Assembly: GCA_030704615.1 (NCBI GenBank)
Contig: CM060731.1
Coordinates: 22,814,001 to 22,878,000, forward strand
DNA from: Takakia lepidozioides
Taxonomy: Eukaryota > Streptophyta > Takakiopsida > Takakiales > Takakiaceae
Direction of reading: 5' to 3'
Length of the DNA: 64,000 nt
Position 1 is the first letter of the stretch. Each line of letters starts with the position of its first letter. Shown piece by piece: positions 13,601 through 24,494 of the stretch. A program made the position numbers and the translations under genes. The notes beneath the pieces were generated by a model. The model was not told the DNA's origin, did not search any database, and saw nothing but the letters and a program-made list of their open reading frames with translations.

Positions 13601-15344
13601 TTCTAGAGGATATCTGGAAAACCCGGATTAATTCTTTATATGAAGGTAAGTCTTACTACCAACGTCAGCCCCTGACAGAGGTAGGTTCTGTTCCTTTTGT
13701 TCCCGCTCAAACTGGGCGTGGGGTCGATGGCCACAAGGCTACAGCAAACAACGTCTTATGAGTACTATATCTTTCTCTGGTCATTTTAGGTTTAGTGGAT
13801 TTCTAGAAGAGGTTGACTTACATTCTAGCAGTTGCTGATAGGTGAAGTCTCTGTCGCGTTCTCTTGTCAGATGCCTCTTTCTGTTGCTTTAGAAGGGCAT
13901 AAAACCTTACAGGCAGTTCTGAAAAGCTGCAACCACCATAATCTGGGTGTGATGGATTAACAGGTGTTCATAGCAGCTGCCCTGATCTTGGGAGATGGGC
14001 TCTACAATTTTGTGAAGATCTCATTCATTACAGGGAAGACTCTGTATATCCAAAGCCAGACCTCTCAGCAGCTACCCATGCTCACAGGTATGTAAAATTA
14101 ACAAGTTTACGGTCATCTTTCTTAACACTTTGGCAGAAATTCTTTTGTTTATTAACTCGTTTTTCCACTTCCTTCTAAGTGTGGGGATTCTGGACATTTT
14201 GAGTTGATGGAAACCCAACAAGCACACACACATACATTCTTCTGAAAATGTTCTTAAAACCCAAGAAAAAGTAGAAGGTTGCTAGATTGCTTGCTTATCT
14301 CTGCTCCCTCTTGTATGACTAGATTTAGACCATTCTTTAGAGCAGGGTGGTAACCAACAAGCATTGTTGTCCTTACCCACATGGAGTGGTTTAACAGGTG
14401 AAGTCACGGAAAATATATCTGTGGATGAGAAGCGGCGTGATGAGGTGTTTTTGAAGGAAGGAGTGCCATTGTGGGTCGCGACATCGGGCTATGTTGCATT
14501 GGCAGCCATATCCATGATGGTGATTCCCCAGATGTTTCCTTCTGTAACATGGTACTTTGTGTTAGGGGCTTACATTTTGGCCCCTGTTCTTGCATTCTGC
14601 AATGCTTATGGTTGTGGGTTAACAGACTGGAGTCTGGGAACGACTTATGGAAAGATTGGTCTCTTTGTCTTTGCGGGCTGGGCTGGAACCAATGGAGGCG
14701 TTCTTGCAGGCCTGGTGGGATGTGGACTTATGATGACAATTGTCACGACAGCAGCTGATTTGATGCAAGACATTCGAACTGGGTACCTTACGCTGTCATC
14801 CCCACGCTCCATGTTTGTTAGCCAATTATTGGGCACGGTAATCGGCTGTGTGATAGCACCCCTCACATTCTGGCTGTTCTGGATTTCATTCGATGTTGGA
14901 GATCCAAATGGAGAGTATAAAGCCCCAAATGGAGTCCTTTTCCGGGCCATGTCCATAGTCGGTGTTGAAGGTTTCTCAGCACTACCGCCACACTGTCTCG
15001 AGTTTTGCTATGTGGCTTTTGCTTTGGCTGTGGTGCTGAACATCATTCGTGACTTGGTGCCTCAGAAAGTTGCCTCCTATATCCCAATCCCAATGGCCAT
15101 GGGAATTCCATTCTACATTGGGGCCTACTTTGCAATTGACATGTTTATTGGGTCGGTCATCTTGTTTGCTTGGCAAACTCTCAACAAGAAGGAGGCAGAT
15201 ATCTATTCAGCAGTTGTAGCGTCGGGATTGATTTGCGGGGATGGCATCTGGAGCGTTCCCGCGGCACTTCTCTCACTTGCTAAAATCAACCCACCCATTT
15301 GCATGATGTTTGTTAAAGCAGCAGAGGCTGCCACTGGTGGGTAG
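4687..15344 (+). CDS. YSL: YSL-family oligopeptide/metal-chelate transporter (7 exons)
   Basis: Member of the OPT superfamily, yellow-stripe-like branch: multi-pass membrane proteins that move metal-nicotianamine or phytosiderophore-type complexes. Exons: 4687-5131, 6216-6388, 7265-7362, 8384-8521, 8746-8935, 13964-14087, 14398-15344. All junctions are GT/AG and phases match, giving 704 residues, the usual YSL length. Family hallmarks are seen in order: [17 protein letters not shown] and [19 protein letters not shown] (exon 1), [12 protein letters not shown] (exon 2), [20 protein letters not shown] (exon 3), [14 protein letters not shown] (exon 4), [13 protein letters not shown] and SWGIMWPL (exon 5), [10 protein letters not shown] (exon 6), and [12 protein letters not shown] near the C terminus. 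The upstream in-frame TTG at 4645 is not a eukaryotic start; the first ATG is 4687. Introns 1, 2 and 5 carry LINE sequence, yet the coding frame is intact. The substrate cannot be told from sequence. Confidence 0.95.
5345..5800 (-). mobile_element. LINE 3'-end fragment in YSL intron 1
   Basis: Reverse-oriented partial copy related to the 3' end of the LINE in intron 5. The - strand reads [20 protein letters not shown], matching [15 protein letters not shown] at 13560-13620 of the other element. The untranslated tail also matches (5381-5480 against 13660-13766). Both copies end at the same CTTATGAGTAC motif, which marks the element's 3' terminus. 5' truncation is typical of LINEs. Confidence 0.75.
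6598..6695 (+). mobile_element. Probable old LINE 3'-tail scrap in YSL intron 2
   Basis: About 90 bp resemble the tail at 13680-13745 of the intron-5 LINE, including ..TTGGGCATGGGGTC.. and ..GGCTACAGCA... Divergence is high, so this is a weak call. Confidence 0.35.
9557..10600 (+). pseudogene. LINE ORF1-like region with three 47-residue repeats, running into endonuclease
   Basis: The open frame spans 9500-10624; its first in-frame ATG is at 9557 (the 9500 start is TTG). After about 110 residues come tandem 141-bp units (repeat starts at 9905, 10046 and 10187), each encoding [17 protein letters not shown], a THGVIVP-type stretch and a PKCAEP motif. The frame then enters the endonuclease start ([21 protein letters not shown], from about 10350). 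The frame is lost near 10600 by a frameshift; the continuation lies in another frame. The repeat function is unknown; similar low-complexity spacers may act in RNP binding. Confidence 0.75.
10600..13145 (+). pseudogene. LINE ORF2: endonuclease C-part and reverse transcriptase (frameshifted)
   Basis: Endonuclease motifs: [10 protein letters not shown] (about 10790), SIVDYIIM and SDHFLVW (about 10990-11090). Reverse transcriptase motifs: [70 protein letters not shown] and the catalytic FADD at 12588-12599. It is open for more than 840 codons, so the insertion is fairly young, but it is disconnected from its N terminus by a frameshift near 10600 and from its C terminus by another near 13140. Confidence 0.9.
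13146..13640 (+). pseudogene. LINE ORF2 C-terminal zinc-knuckle region (frameshifted)
   Basis: After two frameshifts the protein continues from 13267 as an open frame with the zinc-knuckle motif [20 protein letters not shown], a usual C-terminal part of LINE ORF2. A TAG at 13576 is followed by more coding-like sequence ([14 protein letters not shown]). The short 3' tail runs to about 13766. Confidence 0.8.
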
Positions 15345-15648
15345 CTGCTAGTTCATCGGGTATGACAGCCATTATATGGCTGTTTGATGATGGTTTCATA
15401 CAGATTCTGTGGGGCTCGGATACAGGTTAACTTGTGATGTGGATGTGGATGGGCATTCCGCTGTTTAAGGGTCTGGGAAGGAGGGTGGTGTAGGGAGGAC
15501 ACGGTTCTGTATCAATCAGTCTGGATATTCCCAGGTGAATGTACATATGATTATTCCAATTGATACAGATCTCAGGTAATTTGACAGTGGCTTCTGCATA
15601 CTTTTCCCAATTACATGAAATATTTTGGTTCATACTTTTCTGTGCAGG

Positions 15649-15654
15649 AATAAA
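15649..15654 (+). other. Candidate polyadenylation signal of the YSL gene
   Basis: AATAAA lies about 305 bp after the YSL stop codon, a reasonable 3' UTR length. No transcript evidence. Confidence 0.4.
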
Positions 15655-15669
15655 AGTGGCATAGGTGTG

Positions 15670-17030
15670 CTAGTTTTTCCTTCCTCTTCCTTAGCCAAGC
15701 TTTGATAATATGGGCTCCACCCTATCTTGGAAACTTATTTTTCCCAGATTGTCCAGCCAACACTTCATGAGAATATATACAATTTCGGAGTCTAGGTCCT
15801 ATTCATTCCTCTGGCTATGGGAGCAGCTACAGTAAATCCCCAATGAACCAGGGAATTTTTTTTCCAATGGTCTAGGTGGCTCATGTGGTGACTTCAATTT
15901 ACAACAAGATGCTCATATGGCGAGACAAATCATATGGGTGTAAAATTGATTGCCTACATCACCTTGAAATTTATCGAAATCTGGTGACATGTCAAGATTG
16001 TTGAGCTAAGTTCTTGCTTACCGTGCAACCAAGCTGGATCATGGCAAGGCATTCTTCTCCTTTGTAATTAGACACTTAATTTAGGTAGATGCAAGGTAAT
16101 GTTTGGGAGACCGTAAAATATGACATTTTTCTTGTGATGCGGGATCCATGTAGGTAGGTTCCACATTGGGACCCTAGGGAAAACATTTGGTAGACATTAG
16201 CTAGCAACATGAGATTGAAAATTTGAAGTGTGGAATAGAATTCTAATAAAGTTTGAATGAGTTTTTGTCTGGTGTATTCCATTCTTAACCCCTAAGCATC
16301 GGGAGCCAAATTGGAAAACAGCCCCAAAATGGGACCCACTGTCATCAATAACCCCTTATCTGCCGGCAGGAGTTCATCTAGGGAATTGAATACTCCATGG
16401 AGGTACCGACCAAATTTCAGAAGAAATGATCGTCAATTTAGGGAGATTATAACGAATTACTATGGTGAATTTATCAAGTCCAAGCAAGTGTGGACAGAAT
16501 AACTCACTTTGACCAAAGAAATTTACCATCACAATCTCTTAGTCTCGGATGACCTCAGACAGATTCATTGGTGGGTTACAGGTGTCCTCCTGAAATTGCA
16601 ACACCAAATTCCAAAAACATCTACGAGCGGGTTTGTATGTGCAATTAGGGGGGCGCACTTGGTGTGAAACAACAATGACATAGAAAATACTGCATAGATC
16701 CTACACATTATAACCAAATGCACTTTCATCTGGTGCAATCTTGCAGTGCCCAAAGGTGCAAAGGAATCTGAAATTTGTTTTTGAAAAAACCAAAAGCACA
16801 AGTGTAGATGGATTATTTTGTATTTTTTCCAGGCACTTCCAGGCCAGGCTTATTTTTCCGGCCAGGTGAACTTTTCCAGTATAAGGGGTCACGTCGTCAA
16901 AAAACCTTCGCTCCCATTAGGCACCCAGCGGGGCCATTTGCCCACACAGGGACCCGGGGAAGTTACTCATGTGTCCGTCCGCCATGAACCTCCCCAACTG
17001 TATCTCCCAACCACCTTGACCTCCCAAGAA
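15670..17030. other. Intergenic sequence, no gene seen
   Basis: Only short frames without recognisable domains on either strand. Confidence 0.5.
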
Positions 17031-17395
17031 CTGAGGGGGGCTTGAACCCCCTGATCTGCCCAGTATGCAGACAGTTCCCCCCCTTCCCCAAAGTAGCCAG
17101 ACAACCCCCACAGCTTACACCCCACCTCTAGCAGCAGACCCCCCCCCCTCCCCCCCCTTCCCCAAAATACACCAGCACCCAAAAAAACAACAAAACCCAC
17201 CATCTTGCTTGCCCCCTCTCTGCCAATGCTCATTCACGAACCAAAGAACAAACACCAGCAACATAACAGGTCAAAAAAAAAAAGACGAGGACCCCGCCGC
17301 TGCCATGACACACACCCCCTGTAGCCATACAACACCATGAGCCCCCTTGTCACCTCCCTGCCAGATAGTACAGACCCCCCCCCCGGGAGGTCACT
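17030..17395. repeat. C-rich low-complexity tract
   Basis: Long runs of C on the + strand (near 17140-17160 and 17373-17385) mixed with CA-rich sequence. The complementary strand is G-run rich and could form G-quadruplexes. No gene. Confidence 0.7.
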
Positions 17396-17424
17396 TCCAA
17401 AAATTTCCAACTGACGTGCAAAAA

Positions 17425-17990
17425 AATATAGGGTGCAATTTATTCACAAAAGATAAAAATTAGAAAATATTTAAAAATAATAAATGGTACATTCTATTGT
17501 GATCAGTGAATTTAAATTAATATAGGGTCTAAAATAATGACTGATTTTATTTTTTCTTAAAACTAATATAGGGTTGAGATAAATAAATCCAAAAATATAT
17601 ACATGCTCTTAGGGGAAAACTTAATACTTACAAAAAAATAGTGGCTAGGTAGGATTCAAAAAATGAGAAGGAAGGCATGGAGCAGATGGGGGATATCGCG
17701 ACAGCCTATTGATCTCCTAAATAGACCAACCACACCAGTTATGGTGTTATTAAACTACTTCTCAAAATCTAGAAGACAATTTAAATTCAAATATGATCAT
17801 ACCGACAACAAGTGGGTAGATGTAGATTCAATTATTAGTTCAGTCATTATGACTTTCGATAGAGCGCAAAACGTTTATACTTTGGATGCGGATGATGCGA
17901 ATGCTTTAAATGAATTTATCTCAACCAAAAAATAAATTCATTTGTCTTGTGAAAAACAATTCTTTTATTGTATTATTAATATAGGGTGCC
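17425..17990 (+). repeat. AT-rich island with four TAATATAGGGT-type motifs
   Basis: The motif (T/C)TAATATAGGGT, or its core ATATAGGGT, occurs near 17427, 17518, 17565 and 17976. It flanks a small ORF in DNA much richer in A+T than its C-rich left neighbour. The role is unknown. Confidence 0.6.
17663..17935 (+). CDS. Unidentified 90-residue ORF in AT-rich island
   Basis: ATG-to-TAA frame of 90 codons in AT-rich sequence. The N-terminal third is basic (MRRKAWSRWG..). The C-terminal half is acidic, with an alternating pattern (WVDVDSIISSVIMTF..DADDANALNEFI) that reads like a folded domain rather than random codons. No family recognised. It may be a scrap of a mobile element or organellar/plasmid-like DNA. 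Confidence 0.35.
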   Translation: MRRKAWSRWGISRQPIDLLNRPTTPVMVLLNYFSKSRRQFKFKYDHTDNKWVDVDSIISSVIMTFDRAQNVYTLDADDANALNEFISTKK

Positions 17991-18259
17991 TAATATTTGT
18001 TTGAAACAAAAAATTATAATTAAAATAGCATGCCGAAAAATCACCATATTACAAAATTATGTAATTATAAGGTACTAAAAAATACCCAAAGTAATAATAC
18101 CCCCCTACAAAATTCCCATTTATCCTACGTGCCCTATACAAGTAATACGGAGTAACTCCCCCGGGTACAGACCACACAAACCAAATCAGCAGCAGGTGCA
18201 GACAAATCCCGATTTCACTCCTCCCATCACAAGAACATACACAAAGCATTGAGCACAGT

Positions 18260-19480
18260 CAAAGCTATCACCTTGCCCGTATCATGTGGGCATCACGCCA
18301 ACATTGGGCGAGGCACATGTATGTCTCATTACACTGGGGACAGTAGAAGTGAGTCATCTTGCGGTACCATGCACACTGACGCCGAAGGCTGGAATGTAGA
18401 CACTTATGCACATGGGCCCGTCCTTCTCCATATACATAAGCCACTGGTTCAAAGCCATGAACACCAGCAGTCAAGCAATGTGTCATTTGCATAGTGAACT
18501 CAAGATGGTTAATTGCAAGTAGGCCTTTGCCTCTCAAATGCTCTTTGTGGAGCAAGTATGCATTCACCATGGTGGTGTCCAAAAAGAAAAAGAAGACACG
18601 GTGCCACCACTTGTGGGTCTTCAATTGCATACTATATGCACCCCTCAATTGATCCTGAACATCTATACCCCGCATGTATGTCTGGTATTGGACGGACACA
18701 GATGGAACCTGCACTTGCTGATTCCCCACAAATCGACGGACGCTCACAGGTGAATTGGGCCCACTGGCTGGCCGAGCTGCAGAAGACACAAGAAAAACAC
18801 CTTTCTTATCCCACCATAGAACGGCAGCAATTTGCCGCGTGACATGCATTTTGTACCACGAGTCCCCCTGTCGGGCAGTTTTAGATTTCTTCATGGCAAT
18901 CAAGGAAGGGGGCAGCCCCTTGCGGTTCAGCCTCACTGTATCAGTGGCCCAAGTGCCAAGAAAGGCCATGTTATACAACAACTGAGGAGAGGTGAAAAAA
19001 TTGTCGGTCACCACGACATGACCACGGCCATGCAGTGGTGATACCAACCTGTTCACCACATCATATCCCTCATCCTTTCCACTCTTTTCTCTCATCTCCT
19101 CTGGCCCTCCATTCTTGCCGCAGTAAAGATCAAAGTCATAAAACATAACTAGTGACATTATCCGCTAGGGCCCACACTTTATGCCCCCACTTAATCGGTT
19201 TCTTGGGCATGTACTGTCGGATGGCACAGTATTTGCCCTTGTACCGTATCATAACCTCATCAACGGTCGTCAGTCTCCAACCCCAAACTAACACCCACAT
19301 CAAATTTTCTCCACAGCAAGGCCCTCGGATTCGGAGACCGAGCAGTTGCAGGCATGGACTTTTTTGCACGAGCCACCTCCTTCAAACGCTTGAGAATCGG
19401 CATCAGGCCACAAGGTCTCCCTTACCAACAAATTCACTTCCTCGCCGAAACCGTTAGGATCACGCTCATCTCTTCGCTCT
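18260..19480 (-). pseudogene. piggyBac-type DDE transposase, frameshifted
   Basis: The - strand encodes a PiggyBac transposase (DDE_Tnp_1_7 type). The N-terminal catalytic part is TVDEVMIRYKGKYCAIRQYM and PKKPIKWGHKVWALAD (about 19160-19280). A frameshift near 19140 leads into a 296-codon frame, 19158-18268, with VVVTDNFFTSPQLLYNM (second catalytic Asp), GIDVQDQLRGAYS (third Asp) and a cysteine-rich C-terminal domain (CPQCNETYMCLAQC..H). More diverged N-terminal sequence extends to about 19700. The frameshift and missing clean start make it a pseudogene; terminal repeats with TTAA duplications were not identified. Confidence 0.85.
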
Positions 19481-19699
19481 TTCCAACCCAAAATCAAGCC
19501 TACTTGCCTTCTAAAAAGAAAACGTCAATTGTGTGGCGGGGGGTGTTTGGGCCACCGTGAGGCACGAGGTGGAGGCGGCAAAGCAAACAAGTAAGATTCA
19601 GACAAACAACGAAGTATTTCTCTCACTTGCTGCACAGTAGCGTATTGCTCGACACTTGCCCAGCGACTAAGGATTTGCACCTCACTTGTGAGACATGGT

Positions 19700-20985
19700 G
19701 GGGGCTCTAATATCTATGGAGCATTCTGCTTAGGTGCCATGAGCAGCCTTGCGCTCGCCCTTGCCGCCCAAACAAGTAGGAAATTAAAGCACCATCAACA
19801 CAGATGGCGCCCCATCAACTCAAGACTGCAGATCAATGCACAGCATAACGACCATCTCCTCCACATTCTTGCACCCGCCCTAGTAGCTGCCCCAGCTCCA
19901 TTGAAGGACATTCAAAATAGACGTCAGCCATAATCCAAACAGCAGAGCATCCCCAATCTAAAATACTAAAAATGCACAGACGTGCCAGAGACCTGACAGG
20001 TGTTATTGCGGGGGCATGAAGCGCACATTCACCAACACTTCCAGTATGCGATTGCAGCCCTGCATTGCAAACACAATCAACGAACACGACATAACTCTAT
20101 GTAGCTCCCGCCAGCTCAAACTCAGGGCGGCATCCTCAGCCCATTGCCCAGCTAATGAGGCTGCATTGGGGCAATGGCGCAGCGTCGAAGGAGGCAACAC
20201 AATGCAAACGCGCCATGGATTCTACAATGGAAAGGTAATTTGTGGGTCCTAAGAAACAAAAGAATGCAGGGAAGAAGCTCGCGCGGGAACACCAAGGGGC
20301 CATCGGGTCACGGGCTGCCACCCAGCATGACACGTCGGGTGGCTAAAGCTGTCCCCACGGGCGGACATGTAGCCCGCCCCTGGCCCCATCGCCGCCAACC
20401 CACAACAATTGTCTGTCACGTGGGCAGGTCAACTCTGCTGGCAGGGCCCTGGCCATCGATTCCAGGGCACCCTTAGGGCTTAGAAAAATTGTGGTGGCCG
20501 GAGGATTTGTCCGATGGAGGCGCAATAAATTCCCTCGTGTGCAGCACGACCCCGCGCTCAATTTTCCTTCAGCAACTTTTTTCATCCAGGTTCATCCACG
20601 GAAGTTATTCCGTGGTTATTCCGTGGATGAAACGGCTGCGACCCGATTCGGGTCGCGTTGGCCTTTAGGCGTTAAGGTAGATACTAGATACCTACTTATA
20701 TAAGGTTCTTATTTTATTAGTAAATCCTTTAATAACTAACTAGGTAAGCACACACAAAGTATTGGGAGAAGAGCAGCCCATGATGCCCTTCCACTATTTA
20801 AGAACGGCCCTCGTAATGCGTTCAAAAATAGTGAAAAGGCCAAGTCAGCTGCCCCTCATCAGCGTAAAAACCCGACCTGTCCCTTCATGCCCTCCAAAAT
20901 TGTTATCTTATGAATTTCGTAAGGCTCTAGGTGTTTAATGCTTGGCATAAGGTGCCTCATCGTGTCAGGATGGAACTTCCAGTCT
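19700..20985. other. Gene-less stretch with short palindromes
   Basis: No coding region supported. A hairpin-like palindrome TTCATCCACGGAA..TTCCGTGGATGAA lies at about 20588-20632, followed by a second short palindrome, GACCCGATTCGGGTC (about 20640-20655). A TATATAAG box-like string follows near 20696. These could be promoter or LTR remnants of the adjacent gypsy relic; no matching second LTR was found. Confidence 0.4.
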
Positions 20986-20989
20986 GAGC

Positions 20990-22985
20990 AGTCTGAGAAG
21001 ATAGGATAAATTGCTAGGACATACATGTCCACTAATGTTCATTGATCCCTCTGAAATTGAAATTATCGTTCAATTACCTATACCCACTACTGTTTCCAAA
21101 ACACGCGCCTTCATGGGTCATGTTGGCTACTACCGTTGTTTTATTAGGCCAATATGCCAAGATTGCTTTAGCTTTTACACAATTACTGAAGCGCGATACT
21201 GAACCTCATTGGACCAAAGAATGTCAATACTCCTTTAATGAATCAAAAAATCAATTGATTAAAGCTTTATTTTGATTTCACCTGATTTGACCAAATGATT
21301 TCAAAATTATGTGGATGCCTCCAATTATGCAATTGGCAGTGTTTTAAGCCAGAATGATGAAAGAGTTTTGATCATACTATTTGTTTTGCTAGTCAACAAT
21401 TCGCTACCGCTGAAGTTAATTATACTACTACGGGGTGGGAAGGATCGGGCATGATATATTACGTGCAAAATTTTGTTATTATTTATTGGGTTATCCTTTT
21501 GTTTTTCATGTTGACCATGATGCATTAAAATATCTTGTCAATAAACCTCAATTGAATGGTACTATAGTTGTTCAATGAGTTATACCATCGCAAGAATTCA
21601 TATATAAAATCGTGGTGTGCCCCAGGCGGAAGCATGCCAATGCCAATCATTTGACCCGATTATTGAAAGAAATGGGGATTGAGCCGACTGATGATTCCTT
21701 TCCCAAATGTTGCTCTTTTTGTGGTTGATGTTATGACGGGAGGATATGCGTTTGTTTCAATTATCTTGCCTTACAGCAATTTTATGAAGATTATACAAAA
21801 AGACAAAAGCATCAATTGGTTGAGAAAATTGCTCCCTATACAATTATTGGTGAAACATTGTACAAATTGGGGAATGATGGTGTTCTGCGACGATGTATTA
21901 TAGAGGCTGAAGTCCCCACGATATTGCAAAGATGTCATGTTGATGTATGTGGCGGTCACTTTGCATGCGATGAAACTGGGCGCAAGGTTTTGTTGTTAGG
22001 CTATTGGTGGCCAACTTTATTTGAAGATAAGTTTTGCTTATGTTCGTCGTTGTGATGCTTGCCAACGATTAGGCAAACCAATCTGATTGAGTTCAATGCC
22101 GTTGATTTTGATTCATGCACAAGCTGCTTTTGAGAAATGGGGTATTCGACTTTGTTGGACCTATCGCCACTGCTTCTTGCAAGGGTCAGAAACGTTATTT
22201 CCTTGTTGCTACTGAATATGTTACAAAGTGGGCTGAAGCAATGGCCACTCGAACTGATGCGACTGTGCTAGAAATAGTTTTCGTTAAGAATACCACACAA
22301 TAATCCATTGTCCAACCATTCGCGCGTTTTGATGATATGATGTTGTTTTAATTAATTATGTATTTGGCCGTCAGCTATTCAATAGTGGAGTTAAGAAAGT
22401 GGGTACCATGATCGCTTACTAATTCTCGGGGACAACCAAATCGAGAAATAATATTTTCAAATAAAAACGATGAGCAATTGTGATATCAAATTGATTTATG
22501 CACTAAGGGTCTATCATACCGTCTTTAAGGTTATCATTGGGTTTATACATTTTCAATTGGTCTATGGTCAGGAATCGATTTTACCTAACGAGTTGGAGAT
22601 TCCCTCCTTACTCATTGCCATCGAGGACCGCCTGGGCGATATTGCTTCACTATCGGCCCATCTGTTACAATTAGTTTAATTGGATGGAATTCGTCGTCAG
22701 GCCCTCCGAACTATTGAAGTAACGCAATTTGGGCGGAAGTCTATTTTTATAGCAGCCTAAAGTCTAAAACTTTTAAAGCTCACGATTTGTTCTTACTTTA
22801 TGATAGCCGTTTTAAAAAATACTCGGATAAATTGAAAATGTGATGGTTGGGTCTTTATCAAGTTGTCGAGGATTTTCCCAATGGGTCCGTGTAATTAACT
22901 AATGTGACTGGTGATCCATTGCCTACACATATTAATCATGGCGATAGTCTAAAATTGTTGTATACTTATATATTTTAAGAACAGA
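20990..22985 (+). pseudogene. Ty3/gypsy retrotransposon pol relic
   Basis: Heavily frameshifted pol. The reverse transcriptase C-end is split over two frames: PTTVSKTRAFMGHVGYY (about 21090) and AKIALAFTQLLKRDTEPHWT (about 21165). RNase H scrap: VDASNYAIGSVLSQND (about 21310). The integrase zinc-finger region reads CHVDVCGGHFACDETGRKVL (about 21930), the core VFDFVGPIATASCKGQKRYF (about 22140), and the downstream segment FQLVYGQESILPNELEIPSL (about 22550) with IEDRLGD. Domain order is RT-RH-INT, which is Ty3/gypsy. Many stops and frameshifts; not functional. Confidence 0.88.
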
Positions 22986-22996
22986 ATCTAGGTTGT

Positions 22997-23340
22997 TTGG
23001 GGTGGGGAGGGTAGTACTTATCACAATGAGTAGTTACGGGTAGTCGTTATTATGAGCTGTTATGTAAGGACAATTAGTCATGACAGTTAGTGGAGCAATG
23101 GCGGGAGGAGTACTAACGGCGTGACAATCGTATAATATATTGGCACCTATTAGGGTGGTTGGCACCCTATCACACAGATAGGAGCGGGACAGACGCCCGA
23201 AGTCATTTAGCTATTCTCGTATTTGTGTTTTGATAGCAGTGTTGTGAACTTTGGGTGTGAGAGAGAATTTCATGTGTCAATATAAGCAGATGAGGTATGG
23301 GGCAAGGAAAGGTCTTAGGTCCATTACCGGGGGCGCTTCC
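22997..23340 (+). mobile_element. Possible polypurine tract and 3' LTR of the gypsy relic
   Basis: A purine run (GGGGTGGGGAGGG near 22999) follows the end of the integrase-like frame where a polypurine tract is expected. The following ~300 bp contain a TATA-like string (ATAATATATTGG, about 23130). The matching 5' LTR is not visible, so LTR status is inference. Confidence 0.35.
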
Positions 23341-23414
23341 CATTGGCTACATATCTCAAGATAATGGGTGATCGAGCGCAGAAGAAAGTGTGGGAAACAA
23401 CGTGCATGTTAGAA

Positions 23415-23813
23415 TTATTTATCTTGTCCACCAAATTGCCAAAGTCGGTCATAAAAGCAATCAATTAGTTTTATGCTTCTTATTATCCTAATCTGAAAGC
23501 TGGTATAGTGGGAGAAGTTGAAAACATAGTAGATGTGATAATAATAACAAAGGTCTTGCAATTGCCGGGAGCAAATCACTATGTCGATGGTTTTAGAGAC
23601 AATGCCTTTGTCCCAGACAATTACATTGATAAAACCGATAGTTTGTTGGGTGCGATATATTTGTCCATGATTATTTAGCATCGATTGAAAGTGCCACCTA
23701 AAACTATTGACGTTATCCTTGTGGCTATAATAAATAGATGAGATAGTAACACTGCCAAAGACAAAGCTATTGAGACAGGTCATGTGAATGTCATAAGTCC
23801 CTTGTTTAGCCAT
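23415..23813 (-). CDS. Unidentified 132-codon ORF
   Basis: An ATG-initiated - strand frame with no stop for 132 codons, Ile/Tyr/Phe-rich, without a recognised domain. It lies between the gypsy relic and the DNA-transposon nest. It may be a retroelement scrap or chance in AT-rich DNA. Confidence 0.2.
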   Translation of the reverse strand: MAKQGTYDIHMTCLNSFVFGSVTISSIYYSHKDNVNSFRWHFQSMLNNHGQIYRTQQTIGFINVIVWDKGIVSKTIDIVICSRQLQDLCYYYHIYYVFNFSHYTSFQIRIIRSIKLIDCFYDRLWQFGGQDK

Positions 23814-23916
23814 AGTGTTGACAATATAACAAGTATTTCTTGGATATGAAGACTCCGAGATTCAGTAGCAATCCTTCAACACATGGCAGTGGGAGCAATC
23901 GACCATAGTTGCTCAA

Positions 23917-24100
23917 AATGACGTAACGTGGCGTGAACACGTCCGCATTTCGTCCCGACGTGCATCATATCATCTCAAAAATTGACTTTACTCCGTGTAA
24001 TGCTTTTATTTTTTATTTTTTTTATTTTGATGTATGTAATTAACTTCAGAACATGTAAAAAGCCATGTCAACTAATGACGTGGAATTATATTAATGAAAA
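23917..24100 (+). repeat. Terminal-repeat-like sequence, left copy (TGACGTAACGTGGCG)
   Basis: Starts TGACGTAACGTGGCG..ACACGT..GACGTGCAT. It aligns with the reverse complement of the sequence ending at about 36290 (TGACGTGACGTGGCG..ACACGT..GACGTGCGT). Both are followed inward by AT-rich DNA containing CATG..GACGTGG and then by the palindrome arrays. It looks like a terminal inverted repeat of a DNA transposon; a target-site duplication could not be matched. Confidence 0.5.
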
Positions 24101-24194
24101 TTAGTATATTTTCTTTAAAAAACCCTAGCAACATTTTTTTTGAAAAATTCAAGAGGCATAAACAAATTGGTAATTTTTTTGGAGAATTAAACAG

Positions 24195-24480
24195 AAAAAT
24201 CGGGACCGCCTACGTTGGTGGTCCCGATTTTTCAATTAATTTTCTAAATAAAAGAGAAAATCGGGACTGTGGGCGTTGGTGGTCTCTATTTTTCAATAGA
24301 TTTTAAAACTGACAGGAAAAATCTAGACTACTAACGTTGGCGTCATTTTTTTTTATTAAAAATAAAAAGTAAAATTAGGATTGTCAATGTTAGCGGTCCC
24401 GATTTTATTTCTATTAAAAAAAATGGAACTTAGGACTACCAGCGCTGGCGGTCCCAATTTTATTTTATTTTTAAATTAAA
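24195..24480 (+). repeat. Palindrome array, segment 1
   Basis: Four diverged units of a GC-rich palindrome (arms like GGGACCGCCAGC / GCTGGCGGTCCC followed by GATTT) separated by AT-rich spacers, near 24205, 24262, 24380 and 24440. Same family as the arrays at 26600-30360. Confidence 0.75.
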
Positions 24481-24494
24481 TAAAAAATATGAAA

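Larger units (their letters stand above)
9300..13766 (+). mobile_element. Non-LTR retrotransposon (LINE) inside YSL intron 5
   Basis: A near-complete LINE with an ORF1-like region, an apurinic endonuclease, a reverse transcriptase and a C-terminal zinc knuckle, in the same orientation as the host gene. The 3' end is set by the shared CTTATGAGTAC terminus at about 13766; the 5' end is uncertain (somewhere in 9080-9480). Frameshifts near 10600, 13140 and 13265 break the reading frame, so the copy is not expected to be autonomous. The jockey/CR1/L2-like overall plan (EN-RT-CCHC, no RNase H seen) is inferred from domain order. It accounts for most of the 5028-bp intron. Confidence 0.9.

Noticed and set aside
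14471-14956. ORFs of ~95-103 codons overlapping the last YSL exon
   Set aside because: Out-of-frame shadows of the conserved transporter exon.
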